From assembly GCF_004364335.1 (NCBI RefSeq), contig NZ_SOCR01000006.1, positions 219,873 through 283,872 on the forward strand: a DNA stretch of 64,000 nt, read 5' to 3'. How positions within the stretch are numbered: the first letter of the stretch is position 1; each line of letters opens with the position of its first letter. The position numbers were made by a program, and so were the translations under genes. Source of the stretch: Pseudomonas graminis. GTDB taxonomy: Bacteria; Pseudomonadota; Gammaproteobacteria; Pseudomonadales; Pseudomonadaceae. Shown piece after piece: positions 38,217 through 48,725 of the stretch. The notes below the pieces were generated by a model. The model had not been told where the DNA came from. It did not search any database and was given only the letters and a program-made list of their open reading frames with translations.

Positions 38217-38226
38217 GCCCGCTGAG

Positions 38227-39519
38227 TTAATGCCGTACATCGGCCTCGAATGCAGGTGCCTGTCCGCGGGCCAATACCCACTGCAACACACCCGCCACAA
38301 CCAGCGCTGGCAGCGTCGCGCCGATGTCCGGATACAGGTTCGCCAGCAGATGGTAGGTGAAGATCCCGCCGATCCACGCCAGTAGCGTCATCCAGCGCAG
38401 GCCCGTCATCGCGACGCCGTGACGACGGCGGCGCAGGATGAAGTGATCCACCAGCACGACGCCGAACAGCGGCGCGAACACGGAAGCGATCATCAGCAGG
38501 AAGTTCTGGTACTGCGCCAGCGGCGCGAAGCAGGCGATCAGCGTGCAGATCACGCCAATGGCCAGCGAAAGGTGTTCGACTTTGGCCTTCAGCAGAAGGC
38601 CGCTCGACACGGCTGCACTGTGAATGTCAGCGAACGCGTTTTCCGATTCGTCCAGCAGGATGAGCAGCAGCGGAATACCCATCCCCGCGCCAGCCAGCGC
38701 CAGAAGCAGTGCGTTGGCCTCACCACTCGGGGCAAAGGCCAGCGTGTAGGCGACACCGAGGCTCATCAGCCAGAAATTGCCGATAAAGAAGCCCAGCGCC
38801 GTGCCGCCGAACACGCCGGCGGCACGCTTGCCAAACCGTGAGTAGTCAGCAATTAGCGGCAGCCACGACAGTGGCATGGCGATGGCAATGTCGAAGCCGA
38901 CGGCAAATGGCATCGAACCATCTGCCGCTCGTGACCATAAGGCCGTCAAATCAGCCTTGCTGAACAAGTTAAACGTCAGCCAGGCGCACGCCGCCAAGAG
39001 CAGCCAGATGCCCCATTTGCGCAGGATTTGTCGGACGAAGGCCAAAGGGCCACTCACCGCCAGCAGGGTCGCGAGGGCACCGAAGACGATTGTCCAGAGC
39101 ATGGGACTGGCCCAAAGGCTGCCTTCGGAGAAAGCGCCCGCACCCAGCAGGCTGGCGGCGTCGCGCATGACGATGATTTCGAACGAGCCCCAGCCCACCA
39201 GTTGCAGCAGATTGAGAATCGCCGGAACGCCCGCGCCTTTGCTGCCCAAGCTGAGCTTGAGCGCCGCCATCGACGATAGCCCGGTGTCGCTGCCAATGAC
39301 GCCAACGGCGGCGAGCAGCAATACGCCGACCAATGTGCCGAGCAGGATCGCCAGCATCGAGCCAGACATGCCCAGCCCCGGCGCCAGCAAGGCGCCGGTC
39401 TGCAGGACCATGAGGCCGATGCCGAGGGAAAACCACAGAGAGAACAGATCGCGCCCACCAAACACCCGCTTGGCAGCGGGTACGGGGGCGTCGGGTGAGT
39501 AGGTGCCGGGAGTGTTCAC
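38227..39519 (-). CDS. cytX: CytX, putative hydroxymethylpyrimidine transporter
   Basis: A 430-residue membrane protein of the nucleobase:cation symporter-1 family with about 12 helices (first: LFSLWFSLGIGLMVLQTGALLAPGLG in two parts; SWLPLIADYSRFGKRAAG is the conserved signature). Its position directly downstream of thiC identifies it as CytX, thought to import the HMP moiety of thiamine. The GTG start at 39519 gives the usual NTPGTYSPD N-terminus; the Shine-Dalgarno is weak. It is 114 bp from the thiC stop with a repeat in between, and would be under the TPP riboswitch if cotranscribed. Confidence 0.88.
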   Translation of the reverse strand: MNTPGTYSPDAPVPAAKRVFGGRDLFSLWFSLGIGLMVLQTGALLAPGLGMSGSMLAILLGTLVGVLLLAAVGVIGSDTGLSSMAALKLSLGSKGAGVPAILNLLQLVGWGSFEIIVMRDAASLLGAGAFSEGSLWASPMLWTIVFGALATLLAVSGPLAFVRQILRKWGIWLLLAACAWLTFNLFSKADLTALWSRAADGSMPFAVGFDIAIAMPLSWLPLIADYSRFGKRAAGVFGGTALGFFIGNFWLMSLGVAYTLAFAPSGEANALLLALAGAGMGIPLLLILLDESENAFADIHSAAVSSGLLLKAKVEHLSLAIGVICTLIACFAPLAQYQNFLLMIASVFAPLFGVVLVDHFILRRRRHGVAMTGLRWMTLLAWIGGIFTYHLLANLYPDIGATLPALVVAGVLQWVLARGQAPAFEADVRH

Positions 39520-39548
39520 TTTTGTTATCTCGCTGAGGAGCCGTTATG

Positions 39549-39633
39549 AGCTGCAAGCTGCAAGCTGCAAGCCGCAAGAGAAGATCAAACGCAGGCCTGC
39601 TTTCCTTGCAGCTTGTGACTTGCCGCTTGCCGC

Positions 39634-39636
<3 letters not shown>
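39549..39636. repeat. Inverted repeat of short GCTGCAA units
   Basis: Left arm (39549-39578) is a run of 7-mer AGCTGCA-type units ending in GCCGCAAG, and the right arm (39605-39636) is the imperfect complement (CCTTGCAGCTTGTGACTTGC and onward), separated by about 26 bp. The outer edge overlaps the thiC stop codon. Repeats of this style are frequent in Pseudomonas intergenic regions. Confidence 0.8.
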
Positions 39637-41703
<2,067 letters not shown>

Positions 41704-41730
41704 TCAAGAGGACTCGCCGGGAGACGAGAA

Positions 41731-41821
41731 ATCTTGTTCCCTACGCAGGCGCTAACCTGATCAGGTTCAACGGGATCCGGATTATCCGATCTCAGCCTCA
41801 TATCAAGGCACCCCGACAAGA
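41731..41821 (-). promoter_or_regulatory. TPP riboswitch (THI element) of thiC
   Basis: On the minus strand the element starts CTTGTCGGGGTGCC, continues with GGCTGAGATC, then CCCGTTGAACCTGATCAGGT, and ends GCGTAGGGAACAAG: all conserved blocks of the thiamine pyrophosphate aptamer (CUGAGA, ACCUGAU, GGGAA) in order. It lies 180 bp upstream of the thiC start; that space presumably holds the expression platform, which I could not resolve. Confidence 0.97.
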
Positions 41822-41900
41822 ACGGCGTCAGTCTAGTCGCGGCGCAGGCCAAACGCCAAGCGCGGAATTCAAACGCGCGTTAAATGGCTGATTTGCCCGA

Positions 41901-41929
41901 TTGTTGTCCCTACGCGCTGGAACTACACT
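41901..41929 (+). promoter_or_regulatory. Putative sigma-70 promoter of the TolC-family gene
   Basis: TTGTTG and TACACT are separated by 17 bp, about 78 bp upstream of the coding start. Both hexamers are moderate matches. Confidence 0.4.
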
Positions 41930-42007
41930 CGCTACGCGTCGCCAAAGCCATCTGGATCGGACGCAACGTCACCGTCTTCATACCGCTTGAATTACTAGGG
42001 AATGTCT

Positions 42008-43447
42008 ATGCTGCGCAAACTTTCACTGGCCATTGCCGTGTCGTGTGCTTCGAGTGCGATGGCCGGGGCAGCAGACATGCCGCTGCCAACCAGGACCGGG
42101 TTGGTCAGCGTGTATCAGGAAGCGGTCAATAATAACGCCGACCTTGCGGCAGCCCGCGCCAGCTACGACGCGCAGAAGGAAATCGTGCCTCAGGCACGCG
42201 CCGGCCTGCTGCCGAACATCTCCGGCGGCGCCGACATCAATGACACTCGCACGTCGATTGACCAACCCTCCGCCGTCATCAGCCGCAGCGGCACGGTCTA
42301 TCGAGCGACCTTGAGTCAGCCGATTTTCCGTGCTGATCGCTGGTTCCAGCTCAAGGCCGCAAAGGACGTCAACGAGCAAGCGATCCTGCAGCTCTCGGCC
42401 ACCGAGCAGAACCTGATTCTGCAAAGCGCCGAAGACTATTTTGCCGTGCTCCGCGCACAGGACAATCTGGCCTCGACCAAGGCAGAGGAAGCGGCGTTCA
42501 AACGCCAGCTCGACCAGGCCAATGAGCGCTTCGATGTCGGCCTGTCGGACAAGACCGATGTGCTTCAGGCACAAGCCAGTCACGACACTGCCCGCGCGGC
42601 GCGGATCGTCGCCAAGCGTCAGGTGGACGATGCGTTTCAGGCGCTGACAACCCTGACCAACCGTGATTACAACTCTATCGAAGGCATCGTGCACAGCCTG
42701 CCGGTGCTTGCGCCAACGCCCAACGACGCGAAAGCCTGGGTCGACACCGCGACGCAACAGAACCTGAATCTGCTGGCCAGCAACTACGCCGTCAGCGCTG
42801 CCGAAGAGACGTTGCGTCAGCGCAAGGCGGGCCACGCGCCGACCGTCGATGCGGTGGCGCAGTACGAGAAAGGCGACAACGATCCGCTGGGCTTCACCAA
42901 CCCCAACTACACCGGCCAGAGTTTTCACGGCAGCGTCGAGCAACGCACCATCGGCCTGCAAGTGAACATCCCGATCTACAGCGGCGGGCTGACCAGTTCG
43001 CAGGTCCGCGAGGCTTATGCCCGGCTTGGTCAGAGCGAACAACAACGTGAAGGCATGCGCCGCCAGGTGGTGGAAAACACCCGCAACCTGCACCGCGCGG
43101 TAAACACCGATGTCGAGCAGGTGCAGGCGCGCAAACAGTCAATCATCTCCAACCAGAGCGCGCTGGAAGCCACGGAAATCGGCTATCAGGTCGGCACGCG
43201 CAACATCGTCGACGTGCTCGATGCACAGCGCCAGCTGTATGCATCGGTGCGCGATTACAACAACACCCGCTACGACTACATCCTCGACAACCTGCGCCTG
43301 AAACAAGCCGCCGGCACGCTGAGCCCGGGTGATCTGCAGGATCTGTCGCGCTTCCTGAAAGCCGATTACAACCCCGACAAAGACTTCCTGCCCCCGGATC
43401 TGGCGAAAGAAGCGGCGAAGAACTTTGAGCGGCCGACGGTGCGGTAA
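42008..43447 (+). CDS. TolC family outer membrane efflux protein
   Basis: A 479-residue outer-membrane channel of the type I secretion/RND efflux kind. It has a signal peptide (MLRKLSLAIAVSCASSAMA), and the two OEP repeats that build the beta-barrel and helical tunnel (GLVSVYQEAVNNNADLAAAR; then VNIPIYSGGLTSSQV). The second ATG (42008) is preferred, since AGGGA is seven bases before it. Homologue by position of PA4974; no membrane-fusion partner gene is adjacent, so it may serve several pumps. Confidence 0.92.
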   Translation: MLRKLSLAIAVSCASSAMAGAADMPLPTRTGLVSVYQEAVNNNADLAAARASYDAQKEIVPQARAGLLPNISGGADINDTRTSIDQPSAVISRSGTVYRATLSQPIFRADRWFQLKAAKDVNEQAILQLSATEQNLILQSAEDYFAVLRAQDNLASTKAEEAAFKRQLDQANERFDVGLSDKTDVLQAQASHDTARAARIVAKRQVDDAFQALTTLTNRDYNSIEGIVHSLPVLAPTPNDAKAWVDTATQQNLNLLASNYAVSAAEETLRQRKAGHAPTVDAVAQYEKGDNDPLGFTNPNYTGQSFHGSVEQRTIGLQVNIPIYSGGLTSSQVREAYARLGQSEQQREGMRRQVVENTRNLHRAVNTDVEQVQARKQSIISNQSALEATEIGYQVGTRNIVDVLDAQRQLYASVRDYNNTRYDYILDNLRLKQAAGTLSPGDLQDLSRFLKADYNPDKDFLPPDLAKEAAKNFERPTVR

Positions 43448-43899
43448 CAGGGAGAACGTGCAGGAGCGCGCTTGCCCACGAATACGTCGCCAGATTCAGC
43501 AGGTTGGAAGGCTGGCACACCGCGTTCGCCAGCAAGCCGGCTCCTACAGGTTAGCGTTGGTTCGTCGAATGAGGGCCAGCCGCCAGTGCATGCAGCGTCG
43601 TCCCAAACATCGCATTCGCGGGCAAGCGCGCTCCTACAATGAATGGGTCGCTTCAAACGCATGATTGGCACCATGCACAAGATCTGGCGCCGTAGGGGAA
43701 ATGGCGTCCTGCGCAAGACCTGTAGGAGCCGGCTTGCTGGCGAAGAAGTCGGCACATTCGACATCGTCAGTGGCTGACACGTAGCGTTCGCCAGCAAGCC
43801 GGCTCCTACAGATTCGCGTTGGTTCATCGAATGCAGGCCAGCCGCCAGTGCATGCAACGTCCCAAAAATCGTGCTGGTTCGTCGAATGCGGGCAAGCAA
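43448..43899. repeat. REP-rich intergenic region (five REP units and a duplicated spacer)
   Basis: The 452-bp gap between tolC-like and waaA contains no gene but five REP cores: 43458-43483 (type A, plus), 43522-43549 (type B, minus), 43612-43639 (type A, minus), 43720-43746 (type B, plus) and 43784-43811 (type B, minus). Type A reads GGAGCGCGCTTGCCC and type B GGAGCCGGCTTGCTGG. A spacer of about 55 bp (contains GCCAGCCGCCAGTGCATGCA) occurs at 43554-43613 and again at 43816-43870, with a third fragment at 43873-43897. Confidence 0.88.
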
Positions 43900-45174
43900 T
43901 CAGCCCAACAACCTTCCAATCCCATCCAGCAACTTCTGCAATGCCCCCTGATTCGCCCTCATCACGGCCAATCCGGCATTGGCCATCGCCTTGGCTCTCT
44001 CGGGCTGGTCGATTAAATCACGTACCGTTGCAGCCAATGCAGCCGAATCGCTTACCTCCTCCAAGGCGCCGGCACTGCGCAGCATCGCGGCGATTTCGAG
44101 GAAGTTGAACAGGTGCGGGCCGCTGAGAACGGGCTTATCGAGCGCCGCAGGCTCCAGCAGGTTGTGACCGCCGTTGGGCACCAGGCTGCCGCCGACAAAG
44201 GCGATGTCAGCCAGTGCGTACAGAAAGAGCAACTCGCCCATGGTGTCGCCCACCAGAACCGAAGTTTCCGGCGTCACAGGTTCGGCCGTCGACCGCCGGA
44301 CGCTGGCGAATCCCTTCTGCTGGCTCAGCTCAAACACGCTGTTGAACCGCTCGGGGTGACGGGGCACGAGAATCAACAGCGCGTCGGGATGGGCTTGCAT
44401 CAGCGTCCTATGGGACGCCAGCACCACCTCGTCTTCGCCCGCATGGGTACTGGCGGCAATCCAGACCGGACGCTGCAAGGTCTGCCATTGGGCACGCTGC
44501 TGAGCGGCCCGCTCCAGCAATTGCGGATCAATGGTCAGGTCGAACTTGATCGAGCCCGTCACGGTGACGCACTCGGGCCGAGCACCCAGGTCACGGAAGC
44601 GCTGGGCCTCGGTTTCGGTCTGCACGGCAATCAGGCTCATCTCGGCGAGCATCGGCCGAGTCAGGCGGGCAAAGCGTCCGTAGCCACGGGCGGAACGCTC
44701 TGACAACCGCGCATTCGCCAGCACCGTTGCAATGCCGCGTTTCGCACACTGATGAATGTGATTGGGCCACAGCTCGGTTTCCATGATCACGCCGATCTTT
44801 GGCTGGATATGATCGAGAAAACGCCCGGCCGCCCACGGAAAGTCGTAGGGCAGATAGCAATGCTGGACGCGCGGCTCATGGGCGAACAGCGACTGAATGC
44901 GCTCCGAGCCGGTTGGCGTCATGCAGGTGATGGTGATCGGCAGTTGCGGATAGCGGGCCAGCAACGCACGAATCATCGGCGCGGCGGCGATGCTCTCGCC
45001 CACCGACACGGCATGCACCCAGATTCCCCCGCGCTGCATCGCGGGCAAGCCGAAAGCGAAGCGCTCGCCGACCCGTTGCGCGTAGGCCGGCGCCTTGCGT
45101 GAACGCAGCCACAACCGCAGGGCGATCAATGGGAGGCCGAGGTGGAACAGGATGCTGTAGAGGGTTCTATTCAT
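43900..45174 (-). CDS. waaA: WaaA, Kdo transferase
   Basis: WaaA adds the two Kdo residues that link lipid A to the core. The 424-residue protein has an N-terminal membrane anchor (TLYSILFHLGLPLIALRLWL), the acceptor domain with WVHAVSVGES, the Kdo-transferase segment METELWPN, and the CMP-Kdo site (FVGGSLVPNGGHNLLEPAA). The ATG at 45174 is chosen over an upstream extension, as homologues start NRTLYS; the Shine-Dalgarno is poor. Its 3' end abuts the REP region. Confidence 0.95.
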   Translation of the reverse strand: MNRTLYSILFHLGLPLIALRLWLRSRKAPAYAQRVGERFAFGLPAMQRGGIWVHAVSVGESIAAAPMIRALLARYPQLPITITCMTPTGSERIQSLFAHEPRVQHCYLPYDFPWAAGRFLDHIQPKIGVIMETELWPNHIHQCAKRGIATVLANARLSERSARGYGRFARLTRPMLAEMSLIAVQTETEAQRFRDLGARPECVTVTGSIKFDLTIDPQLLERAAQQRAQWQTLQRPVWIAASTHAGEDEVVLASHRTLMQAHPDALLILVPRHPERFNSVFELSQQKGFASVRRSTAEPVTPETSVLVGDTMGELLFLYALADIAFVGGSLVPNGGHNLLEPAALDKPVLSGPHLFNFLEIAAMLRSAGALEEVSDSAALAATVRDLIDQPERAKAMANAGLAVMRANQGALQKLLDGIGRLLG

Positions 45175-45337
45175 GGGCCCGGAGTTTATCAGCCAATTGC
45201 TGTCAGATTTCCATCGAGCTTCGCACATATCTTGCCCGACGCATTGCGCCGGCCCCCACCCTGCCAGCCCGAAAGGCGCCGGTTGTTCAGTACCGGGTAA
45301 GCCGCTTTAATGACGGCCATCGAAAAGGAGTGACACC

Positions 45338-45670
45338 ATGTCTGCGTACTACCTGCTGGCCATCGCTATCTGTGCCGAGGTCATCGGCACCGTGTCCATG
45401 AAAGCCGTCAAAGGCCTGAGCACGCCGATCCCGCTGCTGCTGGTGATCGTCGGCTACGCCATTGCGTTCTGGATGCTCACGCTGGTGGTGCGCACCATCC
45501 CGGTTGGCGTGGCCTACGCCGTATGGGCGGGCATGGGCATCGTCATGGTCAGCATCGCCGCACTGTTTATCTACGGCCAGAAACTGGATCTGCCTGCCAT
45601 CGCCGGCATGGGTCTGATCGTCGCAGGCGTCGTGGTCATCCAGCTGTTCTCCAAGACGGCGGGTCATTAA
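45338..45670 (+). CDS. Small multidrug resistance (SMR) family efflux protein
   Basis: A 110-residue protein with four membrane helices. It has the essential proton/substrate-binding Glu at E14 (ICAEVIGT), and the signature VAYAVWAGMGIV, so it is an EmrE-type SMR transporter exchanging cationic drugs or polyamines for protons. GGAG precedes the ATG. Homologue by position of PA4990. Confidence 0.93.
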   Translation: MSAYYLLAIAICAEVIGTVSMKAVKGLSTPIPLLLVIVGYAIAFWMLTLVVRTIPVGVAYAVWAGMGIVMVSIAALFIYGQKLDLPAIAGMGLIVAGVVVIQLFSKTAGH

Positions 45671-45696
45671 GGGGGTTACGGAAAACAGCCTTCCCC

Positions 45697-45702
45697 TATA
45701 AT
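45697..45702 (+). promoter_or_regulatory. Perfect -10 hexamer upstream of the FAD oxidoreductase
   Basis: TATAAT lies 31 bp before the ATG at 45734. A TTACGG at 15-bp spacing is a weak -35. Confidence 0.4.
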
Positions 45703-45733
45703 GCCGGCATTCGTTTCGCCATTTGAGGTGCCC

Positions 45734-46909
45734 ATGTCATCTGCTATTTCCACTGACGTCCTGATTGTCGGCGCGGGCGTTGCCGGTCTCTGGCTCAACG
45801 CGCGGTTGCGGCATCAGGGCTTTTCGACGGTGGTGGTGGAAAAAGCCAGCCTGGGTGGCGGCCAGACACTCAAATCCCAGGGGATCATCCACGGCGGCGC
45901 CAAATACGCGCTGCACGGCGCGCTGTCCGGCGCCTCCGAAGCGATCGCCGACATGCCCCGCCGCTGGCGCGAAGCTCTGGCCGGTAAAGGCGAGCTGAAC
46001 CTGTCGGGCGTCCGCCTGCTTTCGGAAGCCCACTACCTGTGGTCGCCCGGCACCATCGCCGGCAATCTCACCAGTTTTTTCGCCAGCAAGGCCGTGCGCG
46101 GGCGCGTTGATCAGGTCAAGGGCAGCGACCTGCCGCCCGCGCTTCAGGATCCGCGCTTCAAAGGCAAGGTGTATCGCCTGGCCGAGCTGGTCATCGACAT
46201 TCCCAGTCTGGTAAAAAAACTGGCGGAGCTGGCGGGCGACAGCCTGCTTGCTGGCCAGAACATCGAGCCACTGCGCCACGACGGCGAACTGGCCGGACTG
46301 CGCGTCGACGGCCGCGACATCTACGCCCAGCGAGTGGTGCTCAGTGCCGGCGAAGGCATGGCTGATCTGCTCAAGGCGCTGAACGTGAGCCAGCCGGCCA
46401 TGCAACGCCGGCCGCTGCACATGGTGCTGGTCAAAGGCCCGACGCTCAAACCGCTATACGCCCATTGCCTGGGTGGGGGGCCGAAACCACGAATCACTGT
46501 CACGACCCATCCGGCGGCCGACGGCCAGTGGGTCTGGTACCTGGGTGGCGACATTGCCGAAGCCGAAGGCGTCGCCCGCAACCCTTCCGAGCAGATCGCC
46601 GCCGCGAAGAAAGAACTCGGGAATCTGTTGCCCTGGGTTGACCTCAGTCAGGCGCAGTTCGCCACCTTGCGCGTAGACCGCGCCGAGCCGCAGCAAAGCG
46701 GTCTGGTGCGACCCGACAACGCCTTCCTCGACGTGCAGGGCCGCTTGTTGGTCGGCTGGCCCACCAAGCTGGCGCTGGCCCCCGACTTCGCCGATCGCGT
46801 GCTGGCCTCGTTGTCCCGGGATGACATTCACCCGACCCCGCAGCCGCCACACACCGACTTCCCCAAGCCGCCCCTCGCCATTCCTGTCTGGGATCAACTG
46901 CTGCCATGA
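45734..46909 (+). CDS. FAD-dependent oxidoreductase (DAO family)
   Basis: The protein (391 residues) starts with a Rossmann dinucleotide motif (VLIVGAGVAGLWLNARL), followed by GGGQTLKSQGIIHGGAKYAL, which is typical of FAD-dependent glycerol-3-phosphate/amino-acid oxidase relatives. The substrate is unknown. ATG at 45734 has GAGG upstream. Its stop overlaps the start of the aldo/keto reductase (ATGA), so the two form an operon as in P. aeruginosa (PA4991-PA4992). Confidence 0.86.
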   Translation: MSSAISTDVLIVGAGVAGLWLNARLRHQGFSTVVVEKASLGGGQTLKSQGIIHGGAKYALHGALSGASEAIADMPRRWREALAGKGELNLSGVRLLSEAHYLWSPGTIAGNLTSFFASKAVRGRVDQVKGSDLPPALQDPRFKGKVYRLAELVIDIPSLVKKLAELAGDSLLAGQNIEPLRHDGELAGLRVDGRDIYAQRVVLSAGEGMADLLKALNVSQPAMQRRPLHMVLVKGPTLKPLYAHCLGGGPKPRITVTTHPAADGQWVWYLGGDIAEAEGVARNPSEQIAAAKKELGNLLPWVDLSQAQFATLRVDRAEPQQSGLVRPDNAFLDVQGRLLVGWPTKLALAPDFADRVLASLSRDDIHPTPQPPHTDFPKPPLAIPVWDQLLP

Positions 46910-47715
46910 ACACCCTGCACGATCTGCATCGGCCGCTCGGCACCCTCGACATCAATGTTTCCCCCCTGGGCCTGGGCACGGTGAAGCTGGGCCGCGATCA
47001 GGACGTGAAGTACCCCAATGGTTTCACGATTCCCGACGACGTCGAGGCGCGGATGCTGCTGAAGCTGGCGCGCGATCTGGGCATCAACCTGATCGACACC
47101 GCCCCGGCATACGGTCGCAGCGAAGAACGCCTCGGCCCGCTGCTGCGCGGGCAGCGCAAGGACTGGGTGATCGTCAGCAAGGTCGGCGAGGAATTTGAAG
47201 CCGGCCAGTCACGGCACGATTTCAGCGCCGAACACACGCGGCTGTCGGTGGAGCGCAGCCTGCAGCGTCTGGAAACCGACTTCATCGATCTGGTGCTGGT
47301 CCACTCCGACGGCAACGACCTGCACGTGCTCAATGAATGCGGCGTCTACCAGACGCTGGCGGACCTCAAGCGCGAGGGCAAGATTCGCGGGTTCGGCTTC
47401 TCGGGCAAGACCGTCGAGGGCGGGTTGCTGGCCTTACAGGGCGGCGACGTCGCGATGGTCACGTACAACCTCAACGAACAGGGAGAAAAGCCGGTCCTCG
47501 ACTACGCTGCTGCACACGGCAAAGGGGTGTTGGTCAAAAAAGCGCTGGCCAGCGGGCACGTTTGCCTGAGCCCCGGTGTCGATCCTGTGCATGCCAGTTT
47601 CGAATTGCTGTTTGAACATCCCGGCGTCACCGGTGCTATCGTCGGCACCATCAACCCGCTGCATCTGGCCCATAACGTGGCAACCGCCGCTGCCGTGATC
47701 CGTCGTCAGCCCTGA
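46906..47715 (+). CDS. Aldo/keto reductase
   Basis: A 269-residue (alpha/beta)8 NADPH-dependent reductase. Visible family features are the LGLGTVKLG strand, the catalytic Asp-Tyr of NLIDTAPAYGRSEERLG, the Lys of VIVSKVGEE, and the active-site region LVLVHSDG where the usual His of the family is HSD. The cofactor region (VTGAIVGTINPLHLAHNV) is at the end. It overlaps the FAD oxidoreductase by 4 bp, so the two may act on one substrate. Confidence 0.9.
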   Translation: MNTLHDLHRPLGTLDINVSPLGLGTVKLGRDQDVKYPNGFTIPDDVEARMLLKLARDLGINLIDTAPAYGRSEERLGPLLRGQRKDWVIVSKVGEEFEAGQSRHDFSAEHTRLSVERSLQRLETDFIDLVLVHSDGNDLHVLNECGVYQTLADLKREGKIRGFGFSGKTVEGGLLALQGGDVAMVTYNLNEQGEKPVLDYAAAHGKGVLVKKALASGHVCLSPGVDPVHASFELLFEHPGVTGAIVGTINPLHLAHNVATAAAVIRRQP

Positions 47716-47751
47716 GACGCACGGCCGACCCCAACGCAAGAAGGAGCCGAT

Positions 47752-48717
47752 ATGCCGCGAACCCTGATTCGAAAGAACCCCAGCAACTTCAAGACCCTGC
47801 CGTTATTTGTTGAAGCCACCCCGGAAAGCCTGACCTACCAGAGCATCGGGATGCCGCTGAATTTCACCCAGACCCTGGCGCGGCGCCGCAAGATCGACGT
47901 AGAAAACAGCGAACGGTTTTCCACCGAACTGGCCAACCTCGGCGTCTCGGTGCGCCTGACCCTGCGCTGGCAGAACCGCGATTACTGGGTGCTGGTTCGC
48001 CAGCGACGTCAGGACCGTGGCGACGTGGTGCTCAAGCTGATCTCCGGCTACGTTCCCGCCCACGAGCTCAACCTGCCGTTGCACACGGCGGTGCAGGAAG
48101 TCGCCGAGGAATGCCTGATCGAGACGCCACAAGGCTGGCTCGGTGGGCGCTTCAATGACACCTGGCTGCCAGCGCCCTATGCGGCAGCCCTGCATTACCG
48201 AGAGGCAATGCCCTTCCGCCTTACCCCTCTCTCCGGCGCGGCGCTCCCTGTACGCTGCGGCAGCCTGACCCTGATCGAGCGACCCCGCGCTTATGTGCAC
48301 TTGCCGACCGCCTCGTTGCAACTGATCTACGACATGCGCCTGGAAGTGCCGAAAGAGGCTCGTCCGCTGAGCCTTTTCCACGTCGATGAGAGCCTGGAGA
48401 ACAACGAGCTGGTGGCGCGCCTCAATCGCAGCAAGCCGGATCTGTACCTGATGCCGCTGGAAAACGGCTCGCCCCTGCCCGAGCTGTACACCCTGAAGAA
48501 CGACAAGCTTTCACCCGCGGGCACGCGCGGGCTTTATCTGGCCGAGAGCTTCGCTCCGCAGGAAGGCTGGGTGGTGCGCGATGAGCGTATTCGCTGGAAG
48601 GACTGGCTGGTGCAGCAGGGCCTCACACCGAAGAAGAAGCCCAAGTCAGGGCTGACCAAACTGCGGATCAAGGCACGGCGGCTGGTCAGACTGGTTCGCA
48701 GCGGCCTGCACAAGTAA
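47752..48717 (+). CDS. Conserved protein with a degenerate Nudix-like box
   Basis: A 321-residue protein without membrane segments. A central GYVPAHE, nine residues, then QEVAEECLI looks like a Nudix box with a two-residue insertion and R and G replaced (Q, L), so hydrolase activity is unlikely or altered. The C-terminus is very basic (KKKPKSGLTKLRIKARRLVR). I recall homologues being labelled metal ABC transporter ATPase, but there is no Walker A or signature motif here. It follows the aldo/keto reductase by 36 bp, and converges on the next gene. Function unknown. Confidence 0.7.
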   Translation: MPRTLIRKNPSNFKTLPLFVEATPESLTYQSIGMPLNFTQTLARRRKIDVENSERFSTELANLGVSVRLTLRWQNRDYWVLVRQRRQDRGDVVLKLISGYVPAHELNLPLHTAVQEVAEECLIETPQGWLGGRFNDTWLPAPYAAALHYREAMPFRLTPLSGAALPVRCGSLTLIERPRAYVHLPTASLQLIYDMRLEVPKEARPLSLFHVDESLENNELVARLNRSKPDLYLMPLENGSPLPELYTLKNDKLSPAGTRGLYLAESFAPQEGWVVRDERIRWKDWLVQQGLTPKKKPKSGLTKLRIKARRLVRLVRSGLHK

Positions 48718-48725
48718 GGCACAGC

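Noticed and set aside
43448..43899. CRISPR-like array
   Set aside because: Repeat units are in both orientations, irregularly spaced and match REP cores; spacers are themselves duplicated and no cas gene is present.
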